NCBI GenBank assembly: GCA_946536925.1
Contig: CAMNFC010000011.1
Span: 1 to 32,348 of the forward strand
Reading direction: 5' to 3'
Length of the DNA stretch: 32,348 nt
From: an uncultured Selenomonadales bacterium
GTDB lineage: Bacteria > Bacillota > Negativicutes > Selenomonadales > Selenomonadaceae
Shown here: positions 15,931-23,836 of the stretch, piece by piece
How the letters are laid out: the number at the start of each line of letters is the position of its first letter
How positions within the stretch are numbered: the stretch's first letter is position 1
Position numbers and translations under genes: made by a program
Notes under the pieces: generated by a model
The model's database searches: none
What the model was told of the DNA's origin: nothing
The model's input: only the letters and a program-made list of their open reading frames with translations

Positions 15931-15939
15931 ATTATATCA
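15931..15939 (-). promoter_or_regulatory. extended -10 promoter of the HAD-glyoxalase-TPR operon
   Basis: On the minus strand TGA directly precedes a perfect TATAAT (15936-15931). No good -35 is present, as the terminator hairpin at 15948-15973 occupies that region, which fits an extended -10 promoter. Confidence 0.6.
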
Positions 15940-15947
15940 CAAGTTGC

Positions 15948-15973
15948 AAAAAAAATCCCCGCGCATGTCGGGG
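15948..15973 (-). terminator. terminator after the RTX-like remnant
   Basis: CCCCG (15957-15961) pairs with CGGGG (15969-15973). On the minus strand eight Ts follow (complement of 15948-15955). It follows the remnant's stop at 16018. Confidence 0.7.
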
Positions 15974-16017
15974 AAAAATTTTTTCAAGCGTTTTTTGCTA
16001 TCCAAGACCTCGCAAAC

Positions 16018-16458
16018 TCAATTTGAAGCCCAATTTGCCGCGGAGAAGTCTTCAAAAATGACGGAGCCGCCGCCGGAAATATTGAGCGTGAGCGCGTCGC
16101 CGCTGTTATAAATAATGACATTATTCAACGAGAGATATTTCAATCTAATTAAATCGTCGACCGCGCCGACCAAAGTTATCTTAGCGTCGCCAGTCGAAAT
16201 AATACCGTCGTCGTCTTCGTTTGCGGCAGTGGAATATGTGCCGTCACCGTCGCCCTCGTTGTAAAAAATTGTCGCGCTTCCGCCGTTCAAGCTGATAATG
16301 TCATTTCCGCCGCCGCCATAAATTTCCGTACCGCTACCATCGTTCATAGTCGTGTCGGAGCCTTTGCCGCCGTCCAAAACGCAAAAACCTGTCAGAGTGT
16401 CGCCGTTCACTATGAGATCGTCGCCGTCTTCGCCAAAAATTTTCGCGCTGCCCGTTAA
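16018..16458 (-). pseudogene. 3' remnant of an RTX-like calcium-binding repeat protein gene
   Basis: The open frame reads about 146 codons after an in-frame TAA (16461-16459). It contains degenerate Gly-Asp-rich nonapeptide repeats, such as FGEDGDDLIV, LDGGKGSD, YGGGGNDII and NEGDGDG, followed by a C-terminal beta-rich tail ending in a stop and a terminator. Such repeats bind calcium in secreted adhesins, toxins and proteases, which are normally hundreds of residues long. No start codon with a ribosome site exists; a GTG at 16410 lacks one. RTX-like sequence begins directly at the upstream stop, so the 5' part appears lost by deletion or rearrangement beside the glmS promoter. An intact short gene is less likely. 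Confidence 0.65.
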
Positions 16459-16535
16459 TTATTTTTGGAGAGGCGATTGCGTTACTGTAATGTCAATTCT
16501 TTGCCGCGTGTTTTTGTAAAAAATTTTTGAGCCGT

Positions 16536-16564
16536 TTGACGGGGCAAATGAAGTAAGATATAAT
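16536..16564 (+). promoter_or_regulatory. promoter of the glmS operon
   Basis: TTGACG (16536-16541), a 17-bp spacer and a perfect TATAAT (16559-16564). The leader to the glmS ATG would be only about 40 bases, too short for a glmS ribozyme. Confidence 0.8.
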
Positions 16565-16610
16565 CGCCGCAGACAATTCATAGAAAATTCATCAACGGAG
16601 GATAAAAGAT

Positions 16611-18440
16611 ATGTGCGGAATAGTCGGTTACATCGGCGAGAAAAAAGTTGCGCCAATTCTTTTGGACGGGCTGACAAAATTGGAATATCGCGGCTACGAT
16701 TCGGCGGGAATTGCGGTGATGAGCGGCGAAAATATTTTCATAGAAAAATCTGTCGGGCGGCTCGACGCGCTAAAAGACAAACTCAAAAATAATTTGCCCC
16801 AAGGCACGGTCGGGATCGGTCACACGCGCTGGGCGACGCACGGTCGGCCGTCAGATTTGAACGCGCACCCGCACACCGATTGCCGCGGAGATTTTGTCGT
16901 CGTCCACAACGGCATCATCGAAAATTATTTGCCGCTCAAAGAAAAGTTGATTGCGCGCGGCCACAAATTTTCCTCGGAGACGGACACGGAAGTTGTCGCT
17001 CATCTGCTCGAAGAAGTTTATCGCGGAGATTTTGTGGCGGCCGTTCGAGAAGTCTTGAGCAAGATTGAAGGCTCGTATTCTCTGGCGTTCATGGCCAAAG
17101 CTCACCCCGACGTTTTGATTTGCGCCAAACAGGATAACCCGCTCATCATCGGGCTGGGCAAAGGTGAAAATTTCATCGCCTCCGATATCCCCGCAATCAT
17201 CAATCACACGCGGCAAACTTATATTTTAAACGACGGCGAACTCGCGATTGTCAAAAAAAATTCCGTCGAGATTTTCAATCGTCAAGGCGTGCGCGTCGAC
17301 AAAAAAATTTTTCACGTGACCTGGAACGCCGAGGCGGCCGAAAAGGGCGGTTACGAACACTTCATGCTAAAAGAAATCAACGAGCAGCCCAAGGCCGTGC
17401 GCGACACCATGAGCAAACGCATTTCCAAAGACGGCAGCGCGATTCAACTCGACGAGCTCAACTGGGACAAAAATTTTTTGGACGGCGTCGACAAAATTTA
17501 TATCGTGGCGTGCGGCACGGCTTATCACGCGGGACTCGTCGGAAAGTTTTACATTGAGAAGCTCGCGCGCAAATTGGTTGAAGTTGATTTGGCGAGTGAG
17601 TACCGTTACCGCGACCCGATTGTCGACGAAAAAACTTTGGTCATCGTCGTCAGCCAGTCGGGCGAAACTTCCGACACTCTTGCCGCGCTGAAAGAATCCA
17701 AACGGCTCGGCGCGAAAACTTTGGCGATAACCAACGTCGTCGGCTCGTCCATTGCCCGCGAGGCTCATCAAGTCATTCACACGTGGGCGGGCCCCGAAAT
17801 CGCCGTCGCCTCCACCAAAGCTTACACGACTCAGCTCATCCTCATGTTCATGCTTGCGCTTTACATGGCTCAGATTTGCGGCACGCTTCCCGAAAAAAGA
17901 ATCCGCGAGCTCATCTGCAAGCTGAAAAAAATTCCCGCGCAAATTTCCGAAACCCTTTCCGACGTGGAGCCGATAAAAACTTTCGCAAGGCAATACGGCT
18001 TCAACGAGGACGTGTTTTATATCGGGCGCGCACTGGATTATTTTGTCGCGTTGGAGGGCGCGCTCAAGCTCAAAGAAATTTCTTACATTCACGCGGAGGC
18101 TTATGCGTCCGGCGAACTCAAGCACGGCACGTTGGCTTTGATTGTCGAGGGCGTTCCGGTCATCGCTCTGGCCACGCAAAAATCCGTCTACGAAAAATCT
18201 TTGTCGAACATCAAGGAAGTCAAAGCTCGCGACGCAATCGTCATCGGAATCGCGGCGGCCGGCGACGTTGAGCTGGAAAAATATCTCGACCACGTGATCT
18301 TTGTGCCCGAAACCGACGAACTTTTGATCCCGCTGCTGACGGTGGTGCCGTTGCAACTTCTTGCTTATTACGCGGCGATAACCCGCGGCTGCGACGTGGA
18401 CAAGCCGAGAAATTTGGCAAAATCCGTGACGGTGGAATAA
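16611..18440 (+). CDS. glmS: glutamine--fructose-6-phosphate aminotransferase (isomerizing)
   Basis: 609 residues, the normal length. It makes glucosamine 6-phosphate, the first committed step to UDP-GlcNAc for peptidoglycan and lipopolysaccharide. The N-terminal glutaminase domain begins MCGIVGYIG with nucleophile Cys2; GHTRWATHG lies near 70 and two SIS domains follow (VACGTAYHAGLV and SQSGETSDTL in the first). The C-terminus AKSVTVE is conserved. It heads an envelope operon, and its stop is directly followed by the next ATG. GGAGG precedes the start codon. Confidence 0.97.
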   Translation: MCGIVGYIGEKKVAPILLDGLTKLEYRGYDSAGIAVMSGENIFIEKSVGRLDALKDKLKNNLPQGTVGIGHTRWATHGRPSDLNAHPHTDCRGDFVVVHNGIIENYLPLKEKLIARGHKFSSETDTEVVAHLLEEVYRGDFVAAVREVLSKIEGSYSLAFMAKAHPDVLICAKQDNPLIIGLGKGENFIASDIPAIINHTRQTYILNDGELAIVKKNSVEIFNRQGVRVDKKIFHVTWNAEAAEKGGYEHFMLKEINEQPKAVRDTMSKRISKDGSAIQLDELNWDKNFLDGVDKIYIVACGTAYHAGLVGKFYIEKLARKLVEVDLASEYRYRDPIVDEKTLVIVVSQSGETSDTLAALKESKRLGAKTLAITNVVGSSIAREAHQVIHTWAGPEIAVASTKAYTTQLILMFMLALYMAQICGTLPEKRIRELICKLKKIPAQISETLSDVEPIKTFARQYGFNEDVFYIGRALDYFVALEGALKLKEISYIHAEAYASGELKHGTLALIVEGVPVIALATQKSVYEKSLSNIKEVKARDAIVIGIAAAGDVELEKYLDHVIFVPETDELLIPLLTVVPLQLLAYYAAITRGCDVDKPRNLAKSVTVE

Positions 18441-19169
18441 ATGGCTCGCGTAAAAATTTTGGGAATTGAAGTGGACGCGGTGACGATGGCTCAAGCCGTG
18501 GAGCGCGTGGAAAATTTAATCGTTCAAAAAAAATCGTCGCTGGTGGCAACCGCCAACGCCGAAATGCTTTTGAACGCAACCCACGACGCCGAATTGAAAA
18601 AAATTTTGAACGCGGCGGATCTGGTCGTCCCCGACGGCGCGGGAACTGTTTGGGCGGCTCATCATTTGGGCTTTGAAATGCCCGAACGCGTCGCGGGCTT
18701 CGATTTGGTTCAAGAGCTGATGAAAATTTCGCCTGCGCGGGAGATAAAATTTTTTCTGTTCGGAGCGGCACCTTCAATCGCCGACAAAGCCAAACTCAAA
18801 GCCGAAGAACTTTATCCCGGAATAAAAATCGTCGGCACGCGCAACGGCTACTTCAAACCCGAAGACGAACCCGAAATTATTTCGCAGATAAAAAGTTCTC
18901 AGCCCGACGTGTTGCTGGCGGCTCTGGGCGTCCCGAAGCAGGAAAAGTGGCTGTTCAAACACAAAGACGAACTGAAAATCCCCGTGTCAATCGGCGTGGG
19001 CGGAACCTTCGACGTCATGGCGGGCGTTGTGCGTCGTGCGCCGCTGTGGATGCAAAAAGCAAAATTGGAGTGGCTCTTCCGTGCGATGTTGCAGCCGTCG
19101 CGCGCAGGAAGATTGCTCGCCCTGCCAAAATTCGTCTGGAAAGTTCACAAGCAAAAAGTCAACGGTTAA
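18441..19169 (+). CDS. WecG/TagA/CpsF-family glycosyltransferase
   Basis: 242 residues of the GT26 family, whose members transfer N-acetylmannosamine or its uronic acid onto a lipid-linked GlcNAc for teichoic acid linkage or enterobacterial common antigen. Visible are VATANAEMLLNA, VVPDGAGTVWAA, FFLFGAAPS, NGYF and ALGVPKQEKWL with GVGGTFDVMAG. It begins at the base after the glmS stop. In a diderm organism an exopolysaccharide or outer-membrane glycan is more likely than teichoic acid, but the acceptor is not known. Cytoplasmic, membrane-associated through its Arg/Lys-rich C-terminus. Confidence 0.92.
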   Translation: MARVKILGIEVDAVTMAQAVERVENLIVQKKSSLVATANAEMLLNATHDAELKKILNAADLVVPDGAGTVWAAHHLGFEMPERVAGFDLVQELMKISPAREIKFFLFGAAPSIADKAKLKAEELYPGIKIVGTRNGYFKPEDEPEIISQIKSSQPDVLLAALGVPKQEKWLFKHKDELKIPVSIGVGGTFDVMAGVVRRAPLWMQKAKLEWLFRAMLQPSRAGRLLALPKFVWKVHKQKVNG

Positions 19170-19184
19170 AAATTTTTTTGGAGC

Positions 19185-19820
19185 GTGAAAATTTTGAGCA
19201 TCATCAAAGAAGGATTTTATTTCGCGGGCGTCGCGCTCCTCATCGCGATTTTTCTCGGCGTGCTGGTTCATCCTTACGCCGCGATTTTGCCCGCAGTCAT
19301 CGCCTGCTACTGCATTTATTTTTTCCGAAATCCGAACAGAAAAATTCCCGCCGACGAAAATTTGATCGTGTCGCCCGCCGACGGAACCGTGCAAGATGTC
19401 GTCGACGTTGAAGCCGATGATTTTGTCAAAGGTGCCTGCCGCAAGGTTATAATTTTTCTTTCCGTCTTTGATGTCCACGTCAACCGTAGCCCGATTGCCG
19501 GCGAAATTAAAATTCAAAAATATATCTGCGGGAGGTTTCGCCCGGCCTACAAAGATTCGGTCGGCTTCGAGAATGAACGGCATTTAATCGGAATTGAAAA
19601 CGACAGGCTCCGCGTCACGGTCACTCAAGTTGCGGGGATTTTGGCGCGGCGAATCGTGAGCTACGTTACCCTGGACGACAAGCTGGAAAAAGGCGAACTC
19701 TACGGGCTGATTCGTTTTGGCTCGTGCACGGAGCTGGTCGTGCCCCGCGACGTCGAAATTTTAGTCAAAAAAGGCGACAAAGTCCGTGGCGGCGAATCGA
19801 TTATCGGGCGGATAAAGTGA
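19185..19820 (+). CDS. psd: phosphatidylserine decarboxylase (short, archaeal-type)
   Basis: 211 residues from GTG 19185. It converts phosphatidylserine to phosphatidylethanolamine. Two hydrophobic stretches near the N-terminus (about 10-48) anchor it to the membrane. SPADG at 63-67 and DVHVNRSP at 96-103 hold the conserved residues, and Gly179-Ser180 (FGSCTE) is the self-cleavage site that yields the pyruvoyl group. The short length is that of the Psd type II or archaetidylserine-decarboxylase-like forms. The start is uncertain: GGAG is only one base before the GTG, but ten bases before an in-frame TTG at 19194, which would remove three residues. pssA follows after ten bases. Confidence 0.94.
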   Translation: MKILSIIKEGFYFAGVALLIAIFLGVLVHPYAAILPAVIACYCIYFFRNPNRKIPADENLIVSPADGTVQDVVDVEADDFVKGACRKVIIFLSVFDVHVNRSPIAGEIKIQKYICGRFRPAYKDSVGFENERHLIGIENDRLRVTVTQVAGILARRIVSYVTLDDKLEKGELYGLIRFGSCTELVVPRDVEILVKKGDKVRGGESIIGRIK

Positions 19821-19830
19821 GGTGGCCAAC

Positions 19831-20526
19831 ATGAAGTGGATTTTGCCGAATATGTGCACGGCGGCGAATTTATTTTTCGGAATGCTCTCGATTTTGTCGA
19901 CGTACGAGGGAAATTTTTTTTATGCGTCGGTGTTTATCTTGCTGGCACTCATCGCCGACGGTCTGGACGGACGGGTCGCCCGCGCATTGAACGCCGCCTC
20001 CGAGCTTGGCAAGGAAATGGATTCGCTCTGTGACCTGGGCTCGTTCGGGATTGCACCTGCTTTCCTGGCTTACGCTTTCTGCATGCACGAGTTCGGACTT
20101 TTGGGCAAGGCTGCCGCGATAATTTTTGCTCTGTGCGGGATGTGGCGTCTGGCCAGATTCAATGTCAACACCGGCGTCGTCCACGGATTTTTTATGGGCT
20201 TGGCCATTCCTGCGGGCGGTTGTATCATTGCGACGACCACGCTGCTTTTCTCGGCCATGAACATTCGCCCCGAAGAATTCGGTCTGATTTATCCAATCAC
20301 CGTGATAATCGTCGCCTATCTGATGGTCAGCCACGTGCACTACCCCGACTTCAAAGGTGACGGCGAAAAAATCTTCCTCGTCGCAAAAATTTTGGCGGCC
20401 GCCATGTTCGCGGGAATAATTTATTTGACGCGCGCCGTGCCCGTCCAAGGCGTCCTGACCGCCGTCTTTGCAACTTACGCCGTCTTTGGTATAATAAACT
20501 CGCTGATAACGTTGATGAGGCGGTGA
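19831..20526 (+). CDS. pssA: CDP-diacylglycerol--serine O-phosphatidyltransferase
   Basis: 231 residues, an integral membrane enzyme making phosphatidylserine from CDP-diacylglycerol and serine, the substrate of the preceding Psd. The CDP-alcohol phosphotransferase motif is complete: DGLDGRVAR followed by GKEMDSLCD. Six to eight hydrophobic segments run to the C-terminus. The ATG at 19831 is chosen because AGGTGG lies five bases before it; a GTG at 19822 would place the ribosome site inside the gene. Its last codons (ATG AGG CGG TGA) also form the ribosome site of the next small gene. Confidence 0.94.
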   Translation: MKWILPNMCTAANLFFGMLSILSTYEGNFFYASVFILLALIADGLDGRVARALNAASELGKEMDSLCDLGSFGIAPAFLAYAFCMHEFGLLGKAAAIIFALCGMWRLARFNVNTGVVHGFFMGLAIPAGGCIIATTTLLFSAMNIRPEEFGLIYPITVIIVAYLMVSHVHYPDFKGDGEKIFLVAKILAAAMFAGIIYLTRAVPVQGVLTAVFATYAVFGIINSLITLMRR

Positions 20527-20531
20527 TTGAC

Positions 20532-20810
20532 ATGACCGACCAAGAAAAATTCAATGCGGAATTGCAATTAAAAACGTCATTGCAAGAAGCAAAATTTAAC
20601 ATGCTTGTCAACGAGCTCAAGGAACAGCGCGAGGACATGCGCAAATTGTGGGAAAAACAGGACGCCGACATGAAGGCAATGAACGAAAGAATCGATTCAA
20701 CTTACAGAGAACTGATACAACAGATACATACAAATTTTGTGCAAACGATGATAGGTGTTGGTGCGATTATGGCGGCAATCGGCGGGCTAATTATCGCAAC
20801 GTTGAAATGA
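20532..20810 (+). CDS. small coiled-coil protein with C-terminal membrane helix, copy 1
   Basis: 92 residues. Residues 1-64 are highly charged with heptad-like spacing (LQLKTSLQEAKFNMLVNELK, then REDMRKLWEKQDADMK), suggesting a coiled coil; residues 70-92 (VQTMIGVGAIMAAIGGLIIATL) form one hydrophobic helix at the very end, so it is tail-anchored. No family I can name with confidence; the layout resembles holin-associated XhlA or Bdr-like proteins, but the sequence does not prove kinship. GAGGCGGTGA, shared with the end of pssA, lies five bases before the ATG. It is the fifth gene of the glmS operon and is duplicated just downstream. Confidence 0.75.
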   Translation: MTDQEKFNAELQLKTSLQEAKFNMLVNELKEQREDMRKLWEKQDADMKAMNERIDSTYRELIQQIHTNFVQTMIGVGAIMAAIGGLIIATLK

Positions 20811-20823
20811 GGCGGTGATTGAC

Positions 20824-21069
20824 ATGACCGACCAAGAAAAAATTAATTCGGAATTCCAAATGAAGTTGGCTTTGCAGGACGCTAAATTTGCAATCTTCAT
20901 GGAGGAGCTCAAGGAACAGCGCGAGGATATACGGCGAATAAACGATAAGATCGACGCGAACCAAAAAGAATTCATGCAACAGCTCCACACAAATTTTGTG
21001 CAGACGATGATAGGCGTCGGCGCGATCATGGCGGCGATCGGCGGACTGATCATCGCAACGTTGAAATAA
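20824..21069 (+). CDS. small coiled-coil protein with C-terminal membrane helix, copy 2
   Basis: 81 residues, paralog of the preceding gene. The first six residues (MTDQEK) and the last 27 are identical; the middle has diverged and lacks eleven residues (WEKQDADMKAM of copy 1). The same ribosome site precedes it, with the copy-1 stop inside. The tail overlaps the end of the opposite glycosyltransferase gene by 20 bases. The eleven-residue loss is one and a half heptads, which would keep one face of a coiled coil roughly in register with a shift, so the two copies might form different pairings. Function unknown. Confidence 0.75.
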   Translation: MTDQEKINSEFQMKLALQDAKFAIFMEELKEQREDIRRINDKIDANQKEFMQQLHTNFVQTMIGVGAIMAAIGGLIIATLK

Positions 21070-22123
21070 GGCTGACGATTTCCGAGGCGGCCGACGCTTT
21101 GGAAATTTTTTTTGCGCAAAGTTTCATCTCGTCGAGCCGCGCAGGATTTTTCAAAAGTTCTTCGACGACCGCAGAAATTTTTTTGTCACCGACAGCCAGA
21201 GCCGCCCCGTGAGAGATCGCAAAGGCCGCGTTGAGAGCTTCCGGCCCGGGAATGGGCGCGTGCAAAATCAACGGCAAACCGGTAGCGAAAGCCTCAGTCA
21301 TGGTCAACGCGCCCGGCTTGGTGATGAGCAAATCCGCTTGAGCCATGAGCTTGTCGACGTCCGAGACATAGCCGAAAATTTCTGTCGGGTGCAAAAATTT
21401 TTCACGTCGCAATCGTGCCAAAAGTTTTTCGTTCTGCCCGGCCACGACCAAAATTTTCAGCGGGAATTTTATTTTGTTCAGCTCCGATAAAGTTTCTTCG
21501 ATTGAGCCCAGGCCGAGCCCGCCGCCCATGATTAAAACCGTCGTGCGCGTCGGGTCGGAAATTTTTTTTGCCGCGGAAAATTTTTCGTCAATCGGGATGC
21601 CTGTCGCGAAAACTTTTTGTCCCGCACGGCAACTCCTCATCAGCTGGAGTTTCATTTCTTCCGTCGCCACGAAATACGCGTCGACCTCGCCGAAAATCCA
21701 AATCTCGTGGAGCGAATAATCCGTCAGCACGGCGGCCAATAAAAATTTTTTCGCGGACTTGGCGTGCAGGAATTTCCACAGCGACGCGGCGGCTTCGGGG
21801 AACGGGTGCGTGCAAATTACCACGTCGGGGCGAAATTTTTTCAGCAGACGCGCGAACGGCAAATACATCAGCGCAGAGCTCAAAAACCTGGCCGACACGC
21901 CGATTTTTTTTCCGTCCGCGAACTTGTAAATTCTGTCGTAAAGATCGGGAATGAATCGTAGCGCGGCCAGATAAATTTTTTTCGTCAACCAGTTGAGCGT
22001 CGAAATTTCTTTGGCCGTGAAGTCGACGACGTGCGCGGCTTCCCCGAAAATTTTTTTGAGCGACTCGGCGGCCTTCGTGTGACCGGAGCCGATTGACGCA
22101 GACAAAATCAAAACTTTCAGCAA
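21050..22123 (-). CDS. MGDG synthase/diacylglycerol glucosyltransferase-like glycosyltransferase
   Basis: 357 residues from TTG 22123, a GT-B enzyme of the GT28 type. The N-terminal LKVLILSASIGSGHTKAAESL is the family hallmark; TLNWLTKKIYLAALRF and CTHPFPEAA follow, and the C-terminal half has VLIMGGGLGLGS, EIFGYVSDVDKLMAQADLLITKPGALTMTEA and a late PIPGPEALNA. Such proteins add sugar to diacylglycerol or act like UgtP and MurG. The start TTG has GGAGG six bases upstream, inside the SDR gene whose stop it overlaps by seven bases; a longer frame to 22144 lies within that gene. It probably modifies membrane lipids, which agrees with psd and pssA on the other strand. Sugar and acceptor unproven. 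Confidence 0.88.
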   Translation of the reverse strand: MLKVLILSASIGSGHTKAAESLKKIFGEAAHVVDFTAKEISTLNWLTKKIYLAALRFIPDLYDRIYKFADGKKIGVSARFLSSALMYLPFARLLKKFRPDVVICTHPFPEAAASLWKFLHAKSAKKFLLAAVLTDYSLHEIWIFGEVDAYFVATEEMKLQLMRSCRAGQKVFATGIPIDEKFSAAKKISDPTRTTVLIMGGGLGLGSIEETLSELNKIKFPLKILVVAGQNEKLLARLRREKFLHPTEIFGYVSDVDKLMAQADLLITKPGALTMTEAFATGLPLILHAPIPGPEALNAAFAISHGAALAVGDKKISAVVEELLKNPARLDEMKLCAKKISKASAASEIVSLISTLR

Positions 22124-22836
22124 GTCAGGCCTCCGTCGACGCACAAGACCGCGCCCGTGATGAATTCCGCCGCGGACAAAAAATAAATCGCCTGCGCGAC
22201 TTCCTCGGGCGAACCGATTCTTCCCAGCGGATAAAATTTTTCCAGCTCCTCAATCGTCGAGCCCGAAAGTTTCAGCTGATTCAAAGTCAACGGCGTCAAA
22301 ATGTCTCCCGGTGCCACGCAATTCACGCGGACGGAAAAACTCGCCAGCTCCAACGCCAAAGACTTCGTGAACGCAACAACCGCACCTTTGCTCGCCGCGT
22401 AGGCCGCACAAAAATAATTTCCTTTCAAGCCCGCGTCGCTGGCCACGTTGACGATTGAGCCGCGAGATTTTTTCAGCTCGTCAACGGCCGCCCGCGCAGT
22501 GAAAAAAGTTCCTTTGACGTTCGTGGCGAAGATGTCATCAAAAATTTTTTCGTCCGTCAAAATTATCGCGCCCTCGTGATAAATTCCCGCGCTGTTTACG
22601 AGGACGTTGACGCCGCCGAAAATTTTCACGGCCTGAGAAATAATTTTTTCGCAATCGGAAACTTTGCGCACGTCCGCCGAAACGAATTCAAAGTTGCCGA
22701 CGAGCTCGGATTTAATTTCCTTGAAGCGAGCAAAACTTCGGCCGACGAGCACGCAATTAAAATCGTGCGCCAAAAAAATTTTCGCGGTCGCCAGGCCGAT
22801 GCCCGACGTCCCGCCCGTGACAATGGCCGTCTTCAA
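22117..22836 (-). CDS. short-chain dehydrogenase/reductase
   Basis: 239 residues from TTG 22836, a classical SDR. Cofactor motif TGGTSGIG at 6-13, NSAG near 82, active-site SDAGLKGNYFCAAYAASKGA with the Tyr-x3-Lys, and a C-terminal ITGAVLCVDGGLT. It resembles FabG-type 3-oxoacyl reductases and sugar dehydrogenases; the substrate cannot be told. An ATG at 22857 opens a longer frame, but this lies on the arm of the HU terminator and has no ribosome site, whereas GGAGAAG lies well placed before the TTG, giving the standard N-terminus MKTAIVTGG. It overlaps the glycosyltransferase start, so they form one unit, probably fed by read-through from HU. Confidence 0.9.
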   Translation of the reverse strand: MKTAIVTGGTSGIGLATAKIFLAHDFNCVLVGRSFARFKEIKSELVGNFEFVSADVRKVSDCEKIISQAVKIFGGVNVLVNSAGIYHEGAIILTDEKIFDDIFATNVKGTFFTARAAVDELKKSRGSIVNVASDAGLKGNYFCAAYAASKGAVVAFTKSLALELASFSVRVNCVAPGDILTPLTLNQLKLSGSTIEELEKFYPLGRIGSPEEVAQAIYFLSAAEFITGAVLCVDGGLTC

Positions 22837-22854
22837 AATTTCTTCTCCCATAAC

Positions 22855-22884
22855 AAAAACGGAGCCGAGCAAAACCCGACTCCG
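22855..22884 (-). terminator. terminator of the HU gene
   Basis: CGGAG with CGGG inside (22884-22875) pairs with CTCG and CTCCG (22869-22860) around a loop of TTTTG and one mismatch; five Ts follow on the minus strand (complement of 22855-22859). Confidence 0.7.
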
Positions 22885-22896
22885 CCAAAAATTTTT

Positions 22897-23172
22897 TCAA
22901 GGATTGCAAGCTTCTTTGAGACTTTTGCCCGCTTTGAAGGACGGCAGTTTCGACGCTTCGATTTCGATTTCTTCGCCGGTGCGGGGGTTGCGCCCTTTGC
23001 GAGCCGAGCGTTCCCTGACTTCGAAGGTACCGAAGCCGAGGACTTGAACTTTATCGCCTTTAATCAATGCCGCTTTAATCGTCTCAAAAGTTGCCGTGAC
23101 AGCGCGTTCGGCCGTTTTGCGGTCAATAGCGGCGTCGTTTGCAACAGCCACAATCAATTCAGCTCTCGTCAT
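22897..23172 (-). CDS. hup: HU-family DNA-binding protein
   Basis: 91 residues, full length. HU dimers bend and compact [15 protein letters not shown] at the N-terminus, the conserved [26 protein letters not shown] forming the core and DNA-binding arm, and a short basic end are all present. AGGAGG lies before the ATG and a clear promoter lies upstream. The terminator behind it separates it from the SDR gene, though not tightly. The abundance of A/T tracts of the AAAATTTT type in this genome makes a nucleoid protein of some interest. Confidence 0.97.
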   Translation of the reverse strand: MTRAELIVAVANDAAIDRKTAERAVTATFETIKAALIKGDKVQVLGFGTFEVRERSARKGRNPRTGEEIEIEASKLPSFKAGKSLKEACNP

Positions 23173-23207
23173 GGAAAGAATTCCTCCTTTTGAAAAATTA
23201 CCTGCAG

Positions 23208-23236
23208 AATTTAGCAGAATGCTTTGGAAAAATCAA
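23208..23236 (-). promoter_or_regulatory. promoter of the HU gene
   Basis: On the minus strand TTGATT (23236-23231), a 17-bp spacer and TAAATT (23213-23208). Confidence 0.7.
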
Positions 23237-23241
23237 GTCTT

Positions 23242-23421
23242 TTACGCCGTGATGTCCAAATTTTGTCCGAGCGCGGGGTCGAGGCTCTCTATTGCTTCCA
23301 AAGTTTCTTCGACGGCCGCGGTGTCCGCTTGCATCGCCATCTTCAAAACCGAAACGCCCAACTCCTGCTGAAGTTTTGCCGCGCTCATGTCGACCGACAA
23401 CGCCGCAATTGCCATATCCAT
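23242..23421 (-). CDS. YjfB-family protein (putative motility protein)
   Basis: 59 residues. The pattern MAIAALSVDMSAAKLQQELGVSVLKMAM near the start and LDPALGQNLDI at the end match the small YjfB family, linked in Firmicutes with motility and sometimes with SigD regulation; the exact role is unknown. ATG 23421 is chosen since AAGGAG is nine bases upstream; a TTG at 23427 would be only three bases from it. It has its own promoter, of the housekeeping type rather than a sigma-28 type. No flagellar genes are in the window. Confidence 0.8.
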   Translation of the reverse strand: MDMAIAALSVDMSAAKLQQELGVSVLKMAMQADTAAVEETLEAIESLDPALGQNLDITA

Positions 23422-23451
23422 TGTCAACGACTCCTTCCGTGATTTGCCCGT

Positions 23452-23480
23452 ATCTTAGCACAGGGCGCACGCCGTTGCAA
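23452..23480 (-). promoter_or_regulatory. promoter of the YjfB-type gene
   Basis: On the minus strand TTGCAA (23480-23475), a 17-bp spacer and TAAGAT (23457-23452). The -35 begins at the base after the cupin stop codon. Confidence 0.65.
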
Positions 23481-23816
23481 CTATTTCGTGTTGATAATCA
23501 GCGCGATGAAAATCAAATCGTCGTCGCCGATGTTTTCGATGCCGTGGGTGTCTCCGTCCGCGCAAAAAGTCGTGTCGCCGGCTTTGACCTCGTAAATTTC
23601 GCCGTTGTCGACGTAGCGGCCTTTGCCTTGGAGGATGTGATAAGTTTCGTTGTTGTCGACGTGTTGATGAGGATTGAGCGACGCGCCCGGCGGGATTCTC
23701 ACGCTGGCAAACATGGCGCATTTGCCAACCATTTCTGCGGGCGTCAAAAGATGCGTGATAAAAATTTCGCCCTTGCCTTTCTTGGCGGCGACCGTGTTTG
23801 ATTCGATAATCGGCAT
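23481..23816 (-). CDS. small cupin-domain protein
   Basis: 111 residues forming a single beta barrel. Cupin motif 1 is visible as PHQHVDNNETYHILQGKGRY with the His-x-His and Glu metal ligands, and motif 2 as DTTFCADGDTHGIEN with the last His. Function is open: small cupins of this kind can be isomerases, dioxygenases or sensors. GGGAGG lies before the ATG at 23816; the upstream continuation of the frame to 24149 is out of phase with the response regulator and is not coding. It lies 20 bases after that regulator and may be cotranscribed. Confidence 0.88.
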   Translation of the reverse strand: MPIIESNTVAAKKGKGEIFITHLLTPAEMVGKCAMFASVRIPPGASLNPHQHVDNNETYHILQGKGRYVDNGEIYEVKAGDTTFCADGDTHGIENIGDDDLIFIALIINTK

Positions 23817-23836
23817 AAAAAAACCTCCCGAAAAAA

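Larger units (their letters stand above)
20520..21069 (+). repeat. tandem gene duplication
   Basis: Two units, each beginning with GAGGCGGTGATTGACATG and ending CAACGTTGAAAT, encode paralogous small proteins. Unit 2 lacks 33 bases in the middle of the coding region. The last 27 codons encode identical residues with ten synonymous differences. Confidence 0.85.

Noticed and set aside
16565..16610. glmS ribozyme
   Set aside because: The leader between the promoter and the ATG is only about 40 bases, too short for the ribozyme core.
17367..18494. 375-codon open frame on the minus strand
   Set aside because: Antisense of glmS.
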